From positions 1,657,184 to 1,681,322 of the forward strand of contig BLXT01005777.1 of NCBI GenBank assembly GCA_019648995.1: a stretch of DNA of 24,139 nt, given 5' to 3'. The notes beneath the pieces were generated by a model. It was not told where the DNA came from, did no database searches, and saw only the letters and a program-made list of their open reading frames with translations. The translations under genes and the position numbers were made by a program. Origin of the DNA: Plakobranchus ocellatus (taxonomy: Eukaryota > Mollusca > Gastropoda > Plakobranchidae). Positions 1-12,600 of the stretch are shown here, piece after piece. Numbering within the stretch: position 1 is the stretch's first letter; each line of letters begins with the position of its first letter.

Positions 1-3000
1 ATACTACATTCAACCAAAAAAAGAAAAGGGGGGGGGGTGATAAAAAAAGAAGACAAGGATCACCAAATTTAAAATCTTTTGAAATGATTAATTTATTCAT
101 CACTCACAAGATTTTTTGAGTACTCATAATGTAAAATGTATAGCAGAATTCAAAAACATGAAAGTGAGGCTTATAAACATCTTACGAATCATTCTTAAAA
201 GGACCTGTTCTTTTGTGTCATATTAACATATCATTAACCGAAGATTTTACTTACAAAGGGTGTAATTATTACACCCTAGTGTGTGGAAATAAAGACAGGA
301 AAATGTACATTCCCAAGATTGTGAAATTTAGACCGAATAAAAGCACTAATGATTCTATTTTTTGGGCGATGTAGGCCATTTTTTTTTTATCAATGTGACA
401 TAAGAAAACCGTAACACTGTAATGTAACATTATAAATTAGCTTTTCTTGTTTCAAGAATGGCCACAAATTTGTACAACAAACAGAACTTAGAATATCTAA
501 ATTTGAGGAAGACTTAAATAACATTAAAAAAAAACAAAACAAAAAATACACACACACACACACAAAAACTACCTTTTGAGAACGGTTCATGACAAATTTC
601 AACATATACATATGAAATATCACTGTAAAGGTAAAATAGCACCATTAAAAAAAAATATAGGAACCATGAAATTTTCAGTCACATCTTGATTTTTTAAAAT
701 ATGAAGGTACATACATGATGTAAAAGATAATTTATTTCAGAATATTTTGGTGTTTGCTTATGATGATAAAACTGACAAAGATTCAAGCAATGAAAGTACG
801 ATCTGTTAGCCAGTGAGATATTTTATCTGTAAATAGCTAATATAAACCCTGGTGCAGCAAGATACTGCAGAAATTTCTGTGCTGGCAAACATTTGAAGTA
901 ACAGAGAAATTGGTCATGGAAGAATATTAAGGGACAAAAATATCAATATTAAAGACATAATAGTGCGTCCATTAAAAAGAAAACTTTACTCATTTTGAAG
1001 GGCTCAGAATATTGACAGTCACGCTTGCCTGCATATGTGTGTATATATATTCATAAAAAATTAATTAGAAAAAAAATTACCCTGTCAGATGAGATAATGC
1101 TAAGGCATCTTGACTTTTACAATAATTAAAATGGTAATGTAAAGCATACCAAACAAAGAAATGTATAGAAATCCAACAAGTATATTTGATTTGAATTCTA
1201 ACAAAAAATTAAATATGAACCATCTTGGGATTCCTAAAATTTCATGCAGCAATAAATCAAATGAAATGCATGACAATTTGAAAGTAAATATACTATATTT
1301 ATATGCCCGAGCCATTTGGAGTAAAAAGGACAACAATATTTATCTTTTCATCAATGTCATAAAAGTAACCTTAGAAAAGAGACACATAATCATATGAGCA
1401 TTGCCAAAAGGTGGACCCCCAAATCGGATCACGTTTTTTACTGCGTTTTGAACAAAAGAATCTTCAATTACAAAATAGAAAAGTCCAATTGAGTACCAAT
1501 GAGGTAACATTCATGAAGAGTTGGATAGCAGGAGTAGATCCATGTAAAAAAAAATTGGTCTGTGTCTCTTCATTTGGTGGTTAATGAGCTTTCTTTGTTG
1601 ACGGGTGACCACTTTTTTGGTGATTTTGTCATGATTGAAACTTATTTGGTCAATTTAGACAGCAAGGATGCATCCAAAACTGTTTTTTTAACATAAAGCA
1701 GTACATCATACTGACAAAAGCAAAATTTGTGTATTGATGAGTTCAATTTTTTCAAATAACGCTTGTAGAAAATCTTTCGCACATAACTATGATGACAGCC
1801 CATGTTTTGGCAAATCCTCATATATGTATCGTTTTTGTGAAGCACTTTAATTAGGTTTTGTTTATAATGCAGGCTACTCTTAATGTGGTGTGTCAAAATG
1901 ATTATTATTTTTTTGTTTTATTTTGTTCAAGGGCTTTGCTGTGGATAATGGTTTCCACCCACTGTGAGCAGAATTGCAATGTACTAAAGAAAGAAAAGAA
2001 TAGCTTCAGATCTAGGTTTGTTAAATTGTTCTGAGTCTTTCCTTCTAGTTCTAGAAAGATAAATCATCCCTGACTTGTATCGTCAATTGTATCTGTATGT
2101 GCTTCTTTCTAAATTTAAATCTAGATTTTGAAGAGGTTGTAAACGCCATTGGCTAAATTGCCAGCCCAGCCTGTTTCCAAAATTATGAAACATATTATGC
2201 AGCCATTAGACCTGTCTGTCTGTGGAAGCATGAAGACAATGTGGCTTGGGATGTTAAGATTCAAGTGATAATGATAATGATGATGTAGAGAGTGATATTG
2301 AATGTTCTGAGAGTATGAATGCATATAGAAATATAGCAAATGGGAAATTGGAATTTTTGTTACAGTCCCTGTCAGTAAGGATGTCTACCGATTTGTTATT
2401 CACTTTTCCTTTGCAATCAGAATGAAACTTCAGAGTAGGTCACCCTTTGTGATTTACTTTATACTTTCTTTGATATTCACCTCCATGAGTGTCTTTGCTG
2501 TACGCATATGTATGTAGATGTATGTATTGCTTTGATGCAAACGATATTACCTTAATTGTGGAAAAAAAAATTCCCTCAAAAACATGTTCTTAATCTTTAG
2601 AAACCCTATGTTCATTTCTTACTTGTCCTTTTTTTTTTTATATTCTAGCACAAATTTTTTATTCTCTGCTTGTGTCATTTGAATTCATTGGTCTTCTTTT
2701 TCTTAAGAAACCCAATAAACACATCAAAACAAAGTAGGACAGGGGGGGTAAGGGAGCAACAAGCTCATCAATATGGGGGCCTGCCACATAAGCTTCCTCA
2801 AATATGCTACTGTAAAATAAACAAACATCATCCTCAGTTGAATTAGATAAGCACAAAATGGCAGATTAATGAATGAAGGTGACTAATGTACCATGGTGAA
2901 AAAAAATTATATCAATTTATCATATTCGTCCACAATTATAGTCATTCAATCTCTTGGGGTGAGATTTATACACTTCTGTACTCTAAAGCCATTCATTTAA

Positions 3001-3256
3001 TCACAATTTATCTTCTGTGGAAACTCCACCAGCATATATAAGTCACTTTTTGAAAAAAAGAAAGAATGGACAATATTAAACAAGAAGGATAGTCCATAAA
3101 TGGAGGCAAAAGGAGAGGATGATGAATAAAACAAAGAAAAGGCAGGGCACCCTAAATAAGTCAGGTAAGAAAGATTAAGATGTATATATGAGCATATTGA
3201 TGTGCTTATACAAAAAAAATAATTTGATGATGATGATCATGATAAAGCAGCAAGTT
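1..3256. other. 3' flank of NHLRC2, no gene recognised
   Basis: AT-rich DNA with homopolymer runs (a G-run near 29-37, many A-runs), an AC microsatellite and short ATG/ATA repeats near 2268-2285. All open frames are under 100 codons, are not supported by plausible splice partners, and encode no motif I know. Confidence 0.7.
548..564. repeat. (AC)n microsatellite
   Basis: An uninterrupted AC run in the 3' flank of NHLRC2, of no visible function. Confidence 0.9.
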
Positions 3257-3262
3257 TTTATT
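3257..3262 (-). terminator. Candidate poly(A) signal of NHLRC2
   Basis: AATAAA on the minus strand, about 140 bp past the NHLRC2 stop and followed by a T-rich tract on the transcript strand (near 3211-3218). The hexamer is common in AT-rich DNA, so position is the main support. Confidence 0.5.
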
Positions 3263-3402
3263 TGACATACATTAAACCATGACAATAACATTTAATGATT
3301 GTTTAAGTATTGAAAATAATGGTTAAAGTAAGGCACTTTAGGTATAGCAATTTAAACAAACACTTGCAACAAACGTCATATGTGCTGACCACTTTGCACT
3401 GT

Positions 3403-3638
3403 TCAGATTAAATGTATGGTTTGGATAAAGAACAAAGTTTTAGGTGGAAGGCAAATATCTTCGTCATCCATACACATAAACACTTGTACCTCTAGATTTA
3501 GAGTTAATGTATTCGGCGTCACTTCTTTTGGCCATTTCAAATTGAGGGTTACAGAAGATTTACTTTTGGAATCTATTTTAAGATCACCTTTCTTGTCACC
3601 TGGTGGCAGTAAATTCATGAATTTTTCTGCTGGATCAT
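3403..3638 (-). CDS. NHLRC2: NHLRC2 coding exon 11 (C-terminus and stop)
   Basis: 236 bp, completing Asp621 and encoding residues 622-698, then TGA at 3405-3403. The C-terminus has alternating hydrophobic strands ([22 protein letters not shown]) and ends [16 protein letters not shown], in the style of the vertebrate final beta strands. The acceptor is TTTTCTACAG. The plus-strand reading frame across the same bases is a shadow. Confidence 0.9.
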
Positions 3639-6600
3639 CTGTAGAAAAGAAACAGATAATTGGGATACAGACTTGATTATTTATCATGAGAAAATGCTTT
3701 TTATCCCTTTCTCTTTGGAAAAAAAAATCTATTTATGACACCTGGTAATTCCATGTCTTTTTTTTTGCAATCTGAAACATTCTCTATTGAAAACACTTGC
3801 CTGAAATACATGCTACTATGATTACCTTAGAGCCTTAAGAATATGAATCAGTAGACAGAATAATGATGTCCAATCATTTCATTAACATTTTTAAAAACAG
3901 CCTACAAGTTGCATGTAAAAGGGCATAAAAAACAAAATGTTACTTCTTTAAATGTTAAATTATAATTTTTTTCAGCAGAATCAGCCTTACCCATCTGCTT
4001 GGCATTGTAAATATAATAACGTAAAAGTTATCAAACAGGCCTCAACTGCTCAAGGCAAATTATTTTATACACTTTACCATGCTGTTTCACTCTGCTTAAA
4101 CAAATTCGAATTGGTGATTATGTCTTTCTGCTATATTAGAAAATTTTTCAGACAATTTTTAATGGAAATCAGTGATGCAGCTAGCTGTGATAGCGAAGAA
4201 GAGTTTTGAATGTGCACTTTGACAAGGAAAACAATTTTTGTATATGGTAGATGCAGTTAGGTGCAATCAGGATTTGGTCAAAATTTTTTGAAAGTATTAC
4301 ATAGTGCTAAAAGAGAAGTTGGACCTTAAACAACTGTAGGACATTATCACCCTCGATTACCAACATCTTCACTTCTACACAAGCTTTTTTTTTTTTGCTA
4401 TTAAATTTCACATAATTCAAAAGAGTAAAAAAAAAAAAAACAATCATTGTGAAATCAAACACTTATTAAACTTATTTTAACAGAGGCCCGATCTTTCCTG
4501 GCAGCATGATATATATCATATTAACCTGAAGGAGTAATCTTCCAGCTATTTGGGGCATCTGTATTGAAGTGGTGTCCATCAGGAAGTTCCACTGGTACAT
4601 GCAGTACTGTTTCTTGTTCAGAAACTCTTGCTGTAACAGCAGGCAGTGTTATTCCTGCTTTCTTTTTCCCCTGTGTATCCTTGACAATTTAAAAGAAATG
4701 AATTAATTATATTTGTAAGTGTAGAAATATTTCTTTTTGTTATGTTTTTTTTTTTTAAGGGGAGTAGTGGAGGGAAGTCTTTTTGTACTCAATTTGAGTT
4801 TACCAAAAGTATAAAACCATAGGAAAATGTCCAGAACGAAAAATATAACTACTGTTGTTCTTTTACTAACTCATTTGGTCCCACTTAATCTGATTCAGTC
4901 TGGAACAAGAAAAAAAACTCATATTTTGACGATTGTCAAATTGACCAAAAATCAGCTTCAGAGATATTCTCTTCTCGAATTCTAGACTAAGGTGTGACAT
5001 CAGTGAGGATCCTCCATCACTGAATCCTTATGCCTGGAGAAACTTTTTAATGAAAGGATTGTCTTCTATTTGCAAATAATTGTTTAATTAAAAAAACTAA
5101 TGAACAATTAGTGAGAAAACATAATGTGAAATTTGATGTGAAGTGTATGGATGTTATTTCAAAGATCATTTTTGGCTTGAAAAATTTGAGATTAACCAAA
5201 ACTTATGTAAAAGAAATTCGTTTGCGGGGGAAAATTCACACCAAACAAAAATTTAGATTATCCTTATTGAGATTAACCAGCAGGAGCTGTACTAATTTGT
5301 CCCAACTTGTCTAGAAAAGTTGCAATCATTCATAAGACAAACAAGAAAGTTTGTGATTCCAAGCAACTCAAGTGGGGCAGGCTTTTAAGCAGAGCATTCC
5401 TGCATACCCCTGGAACTCAACTCACTTCATCCATAGTTAAAGCTTCCACTTGCACATCTGCTTCTTCTGGGAAAATGATTGGCAACTGTAAAAAGAATAA
5501 AAGTTTATAAGGATATTTGATTCCATCACAAGATCTCCATGTACTTATTCACTCAAATATGTTATATTCACACATAAAGTTTCCACAAGTATTGTATTGT
5601 AGCTTTACACTTCAACCCTACAGTCATCATTTATAGTGAATAACATGCGAGCAAAAGATATTATGATTTATCAAAATTGAAATCTAGGAGAACTATAAAA
5701 TTTGGTACCTGCTGAAGCAAAACATAAACATGGAAATTCAAAGTTGCTAGCAAATTCTTTTAAGTAGAGCGAATTTTAAATAAAAAAGCCGACAATTTTA
5801 CTTTGAAAAAAAAAAAAAACCAACCAAATTTGCCTCTGAACAGTTTAAAAACAGCTTTTGGTTATATTTAAAAAAAAAAAAAATTGCAGTTGAATGTTTT
5901 GTAGCTCTGGGATATCATTACAAGATTACAAAATCAACTGAATCTCCATTTTATTTCTTGAAGCAATGTTAAAAAGCATACCCCATTTATTTTGCTGACA
6001 ACAATTAGTATCATTTCACTGAAGATCTTTTTGGAGAGTGCATGGCATAGCCTTTTTCTTATAGTCAATGGATATTTTAATCCCTTTGGAGAAAACTTGT
6101 GAATTTTTTCTCTTCTATGCTATTTTTGTAAAGGCCTAGGAAACAATTTCATATTGTAGTAATATCATTTACCTATTACGGTAATTTGTTTGGGCATTTT
6201 TGGTCGCATACATTTTGAGAGAACCCATTTTTACAGGTCACAACTGAACCTTTTGTACCCATGCAGTGATTTTTTTAAAACAACTGAAAACACCCAGTTT
6301 TAGTGGTTGCAAAATATTCTAAGGGCTCAGACTTCAGTGAGTTAAATGGAATTAGTACAAAAACCATTGAAAAAAGATAACTACCTGGTATATCGATTTT
6401 TTAACGAAGTCCAGGACTTTAATAGTATGGTTATTTGTGTCAGCTATGTAGATGAGCTTCTTTTCATGATCAGCTGACAGACCACCAGGTTCATTAAACT
6501 GACACAATTTGAGATCATATGGGTCAATAACAGCACCTGGGCTGCCATTCCCTGCCAGTGTGTGGCACTCTTTTGTATTCAGGTCTACATACTTTATCTG

Positions 6601-9600
6601 TTGTGGTGAAATAATTGAAAAGTATTGAAACATTTCAAAAAGGTCACATGCTGAATATTCAATATTTTTTTGCTTCCTACCAAAAATCTATATCATTATT
6701 TTCAAAAAGCTGAAGACTTTATGGAGCTATATGATTTCTGTACAGAAATATAAATGGAAAAGAAAATGTGTCAATAATAGTATGATGTGTGCTTTTCAAA
6801 ATTTGTTTACAACTTTCCACTCATGACCACACTCAAGCCAAAAAAATTTGAAAGCACAGAATAATTTTACATATAAAACTTGACGTTAAGAGAACTCACA
6901 ATGCTTAATGGTAAATAAAGGCCTATTGCACTTTTATGATTTCTGTACAGAAATATAAATGGAAAAGAAAATGTGTCAATGATAGTATGATATGTGCTTT
7001 TCAAAATTTGTTTACAACTTTCCACTCATGACCACACTCAAGCCAAAAAGGTTTGAAAGCACAGAATAATTTTACATATAACACTTGACGTTAAGAGAAC
7101 TCACAATGCTTAATGGTAAATAAAGGCCTATTGCACTTTTAGAAAAAAAAAAAAAAAAGGAAAAACCAACACATTATATGGGAAAATCTTCTTTTTGAGC
7201 AGCTTCCAATGAGCACCTAGGCAAAAACAAAAAAAAAACAACAACAAAAAGACAGCGGAAACCAAGTAAGTGTTAAAAAATACAATTGTAATTTCCTTAA
7301 CAAAAGCATTTACTCACTTTGTGGTTGTAGGAATCTGCAATAATAAGATTGTCATTGACAACAGTGACTCCTAATGGATGCTGCAGTTTTGCATCATAGC
7401 CTTTACCATCACAGTCTCCAAATGCAAACAAATTCTGGATATAGCAACAAACAAACAAAACCAGACGTTCATGCAAGAACTCAAAATGAACACATCGTCA
7501 CTGAATGTATCTTTTGAAATTTTTTACTTGAGTCAATATGCTTAAGCAAGGGTGCAGCAGCTGAGAATTAAATCCTAGATATCAAGGCCAGAATCATGAA
7601 ACCTTACAAAAATAATCGTTTTGTAGAGATTATATGATTTATGGAAACAAAAAATATCTTATGCTGAATGACAACAAGAGCCATCTTGAACAAAGTAAAC
7701 CATCAAAACTAATAGAGTATTATAGCTACAAGGAAAACAAACTAATAATTATGCCCTTATTTAGTAAAAGGAAACGATGAAAAACAGCTGCAGTGATTCC
7801 CCTTCCCCCCATCCTTCCTACTTCTACCCAAATGTAATTGGTGAATTTTCTTCATTCATGCCTTTCGATATCATAGATGGAAGAGATTAACGTTTGAACT
7901 TATTAAAAAATCCATAAATTAGATGTAATATTTGATTTGATTTATGAGGATATATTTTTTTTCAAAACATAAAGAATAGGCCTAAGAGTTGATAATTACA
8001 TTGAGGCTCTTATTCAAAAACATATTTTTATGCTCTTATTCAAAAATATATTTTTGTGATACAGGAATTGTTTATAACTATATGGAAACATGTCAAAAAA
8101 AAATAAAAACATAAAAATGGTCATGTTTGATTTGGTTCTTCAGCACAGTATTTATTCTGGTAAACAAATATTGTACGCATTTTCGAATTATTGTTTTTTT
8201 TCTACATTAACTTATTTATCTATTTCTTTGAACATATAATTCCAAGTTCAAGAATACTAATGAAGCAAAACATGTCATGTCATAATCAATTTTAACTTAC
8301 AGTGGGATCCCTCTCTCCACCAACCACACCAGCCACTTTACAACTGTCAAGTGAAACAGATCGTATAGATGAACTTTCACTGTCAGCAACATATAGTACA
8401 TGTTGAGAAATAGCTAACCCTGATGGCTGTGCAAAACCAGCTTTATCTGGGTAAGAGTTGTTTCTGTTCTCTTCCAGTCCACTCCCAGCAAAACGGATAC
8501 AAGTACCAATAGGATATGACCTTGAAAATGTACAAGTAGTCCAATGTCACTAACAGCAAAAATTAACAAAAACTGACATATTATACATTTTACAACAAGA
8601 AAAGTGAATGAAAAGAAAAGTATGTTGCCAAAAGATCATACCAACCAAACCAAAACAAAGAAATAAAACTTCCAAACCAAAAATATTTAGCACAATGATA
8701 ATTTTGATTCCATATTTATAAACAATATTCCAAATGTGACATTTAAAATGTTTGATAAAATAAATTTTAAAAAGCTTGATACTAGCATTCATTTATAAGA
8801 TGTCGTACCTCAAAGAGCAACACAAATATGTTTTTTCAATTTCTATCTATGGAAAACTTGATTTAGTTTGTTTTGAGACAGAATAAATAATATTGCAAGA
8901 AGAAAACCTACTTTCCTTTGTACCAACAGCCATCAGAAAGAAAAAATACCCATATTTGATGCATTCCCCCCATAGCAATGAATAAAACTGGTGCAGATCC
9001 TTGAAGCAACAAAAAGAAAAAAAAATGTTGCAGAGTTATCCTGAAATTTAAAATTTCATAACAGATAAAAGATAAGTTATGTCAGCTGCCTTTGAATAAG
9101 GGGCTGTTCAAATATAATCATACACCTTTTCTGGGACTTTTAACTATCCTCCTCTCACAGGAGCTTACCCTCTATACAAGGCTTTGGTGTACATATATGC
9201 CAGGTGCAGATAGAAAGCAGCTGAGAGAAGTTGAAAGTTTGAAGGGTATAGCATGCATACTGATGCTGCAAAACACTATTACAATTAAATTATTTGTCTT
9301 TAAAATGCATCAGCAGTTGTGAAAGAAAATACCCTGCAAATGGTTTTAGGATCACCATGTCTCACAAGGACTAGCCGACATTCTGGCACATAATAGTTGG
9401 CTTTTTAAACAAATGTCAATAATCGATAACCAAAGAATAGATTTTGTTGGATCCTAGGGTCTGGAGCTCTGAGTAATCATTATGTATGCAAATTGGTAAA
9501 TATCAGGATGAAGAAAGAATTTGAATAATTTCCAAAGCAATGACTTATTGTTGCAGTCTTAAACCACATCTAAGGCTTACTACTTTCAGACACGGTGAAC

Positions 9601-12600
9601 ATTCAACATTCGATTATCTTGTGGATTTAAAGAGGTATAGAATGCATAATGTTGCTGCAAAACCACTATTACAATTAAATTATTTATCTTTAAAATGCGT
9701 ACTCCTGCATGAGTAGTTATGAAAGAAAATACCCTGCAAATGAAATATTACAGTTGAACTTATTTTTTTTTCAGTGTAGCTGTCAAACTGGTTTTGTGGA
9801 CCTCTTGTGACAATAATAATAAAAATAATAATAATGATGATAAAAAGAAGAAAAATAAGAAGAGGAAGAATAAAAACAATGATAATAATGTGACATTTAT
9901 ATTGTGCAAATCCATGGTATAATCACTGCTCGATGCACTTTACATACATATTCATGAAAAATATTTATATGCACATACATGTACATATGCAATTCTACAT
10001 TTGCACTGGGTAATTAAGTAAATCATTCAAACTGACAAAAATTTTAATAAATATAGGGGATATAACACTGTTAGACTGATTCATTTTATTGATTGTAAGT
10101 TAAGAATAGTTACCTCTCTCCTAATGTATTATTTTTTATGTTGTCATTATTTTTTACTTTTTTCTTTTTCCACTCCACAAAAGTGTAATATTACATTGGT
10201 TCAGCCCCCTTTCTGACGCTTTTCTTACAGAGGAGAGACTCTCCCTTCCCCCCAAGACATAAGGTTATATTTGAATGTCCCCTAATAATTCAAATGGGCA
10301 AAAAAGTAAAAGAACAAGGTAATCTAAAAAACACACTCAGAAACATGAAAATTGACAGTTAGGGGCATAAAAATATGCAGTTCATATTGGAGGCGTTAAA
10401 TTTGTTTACTCAAAGTAGTATTTTGATCGGGTAAAAGAAAATTTTAACAATTGTAAGCGATTGAAACTGGCTCAACTTTGAGTGCAAAGGAAAAAAGGGC
10501 ATGAAAAGTTTGGTGTTCAATTTTATTTTCAAGAGAATATGTGTAAAATGACAAAAATCAGAAATGGGTTTGGCTAGTCTGAATAACTGATTCAACAAAC
10601 AAAGAATCTCCAATAGAAATTGTGAAACTGTTTAAAAACAAACAAGAAGTATTTGGTCTTTGCAAACCATATTTTTTAAAGTGTATTGCCTGTTGCTGAC
10701 AGTAAAAGTTCACCTATGCACCCCATTTCTTTTGACAGTTGTAGAGTGACTGGTGTGATTAGTGGGGAGAAGGATCCCACATTTAAGTTAAAATTGGCCA
10801 CTATATTGGATTAAAGCGATTAGTTAAATCACTTCCTGTTCTTTTCCTGATAAAACATTTCATGCCTGAAAATAAAATCATAAAGGCTACGTCCAATTGG
10901 TAGTAAAAATAGAGCAGTCCATTAGATGATGCATTAGTACGCTTGTATATGCAAAAGTCAGTCTTCTATTTTTAGATAACATTTTGTGTAAAGCTCTTCA
11001 ATATGGCTCAGAAATCAGGCATGAGATTTTGCAACAAAATACCTTAAACACATAATAATATAATTGAAGATCTACAATGATCATATCAATTTAATTTTCC
11101 CAGTCATAAAAAGAACAGATATGGGACTTTTTAAACAAATTTTTATATGTTTACTGACTTCTATCTTTGCTTTTTAATTTATTTTTTTTCTACAAGAAGT
11201 GCAAAACATGAAAATTATGACTGACCCTCTGGCGTTTTTGACACTAAGACATCCCATGGAGAGGAAAGCTCCTGATCTGTATAGGTTTTGCCACCCTCTT
11301 TGTCATTTCCTTGAAAGCCAGTGCCAGCCAAAGTGATAACCTTTGCTTGATCTCCTTCAAAAATTATTTGTCGTAAAGCATGGTTCCCTGTATCAGCAAC
11401 AAAGATGTTGGCTTTACTACAGACTACTCCCTGTGGTGAGGAAAATCTTGCACTTTCAAATGCTCCATCTTGAAATCCCATATGACCACTTCCAATGACA
11501 TGCTGGTAGTAAAATGTAATAGATTATTAATAACATGCAAACTGTTACGTAAAATTTACAATTGCAACATTAAGGACATATTAGGAGCATTTCCTTTGCC
11601 ATATATAGTTATTTTAACTACTGACATAATCTATGTGATACCTATAATTCCTTTAAAAATGCTTTTTAATCAAAATAAAATTAAAAATGCCCACTGTTTG
11701 CCATTGAAAAGCCCTCCTGTTTAACCATTTGTTAGGTCAAAGAAATAATAAAATTAGTACAAATAATAATTTCAGATCAATTGTGTTTAACATTTTAATA
11801 ATTAAAGCAGATAATGTATTAAATTTATAGATGGTGTCATGCTTATGCAAATTTTTTTTTATTACATTAAAATTTCTCCATTTATAACATACCTTTACAA
11901 TCCCTTGCAAATCTGTGACAACAATCCTGTGATTTCCTGTGTCTGATATTACAAGCCATTGCTTGGCCGACCAGTGACACACCTTTCCAGGAAAACTAAG
12001 ATTGAAACTTGGAACTTTATCTCTTTCAAGTTTTACAGGCAACTCACTTTTATTTAAAATATCTGCATAATATTCTACTGCCACTGACAAAAATTCTTTG
12101 ACTTTTTCTCTGTGTCCTTCACCAGCAACAGAATAAAGCAGCTGCCCACTTGGACCAATGAATAACAAAGTGGGCCAACAAGATACAGCGAGTTCCTGAG
12201 AGCAGAAAAGGAATTATTCACATATAAATTTTACCAAAACATATCATACATGTATCAAATGATTTCAATATGCTGGCAGTGACAATAAACAAGTAAGAAA
12301 CATGGAAGCAGTTTCAATAAATATCTTCCTCAAAGGGCAAAAAAAAAAATAGTTCATTAATAATGGCAGTGATTAATACTTTTCTCATAAGAATGGGTAA
12401 AAGCGAATGAGACTGAGAGGATTCTGATTAAAAAAAAAGGTCTTTATCTATACATAATACAATGATTGATGAATGATGACTAAGTATCATGTACATCCTA
12501 ATTGACAAGACCAACTTGAATCATGTGAATACTGTACTTTATCATGAAAATATAGTTATCAATTTGATCATCTGAATTTATATTATACATCAAGAGTTTA

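Larger units (their letters stand above)
9000..11225 (-). other. NHLRC2 intron 4, repeat-rich
   Basis: The longest NHLRC2 intron (2.2 kb). It contains the 99/110-bp direct repeats, the simple repeat with retroelement tail, and the inverted exon-6 copy. The donor is GTCAGT and the acceptor TTCAAG. The other NHLRC2 introns (0.25-1.8 kb) hold only AT-rich sequence apart from the repeats listed. Confidence 0.85.

Noticed and set aside
2121..2339. Minus-strand frame with His/Tyr-rich start
   Set aside because: The start is an ATG/ATA microsatellite read in reverse, and the rest has no splice sites or match I know.
3416..3676. 86-codon plus-strand frame
   Set aside because: It is antisense to NHLRC2 exon 11, whose protein fit, splice site and stop are convincing.
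3952..4209. 85-codon plus-strand frame in NHLRC2 intron 10
   Set aside because: It is antisense within an intron, has no domain, and has AT-rich chance composition.
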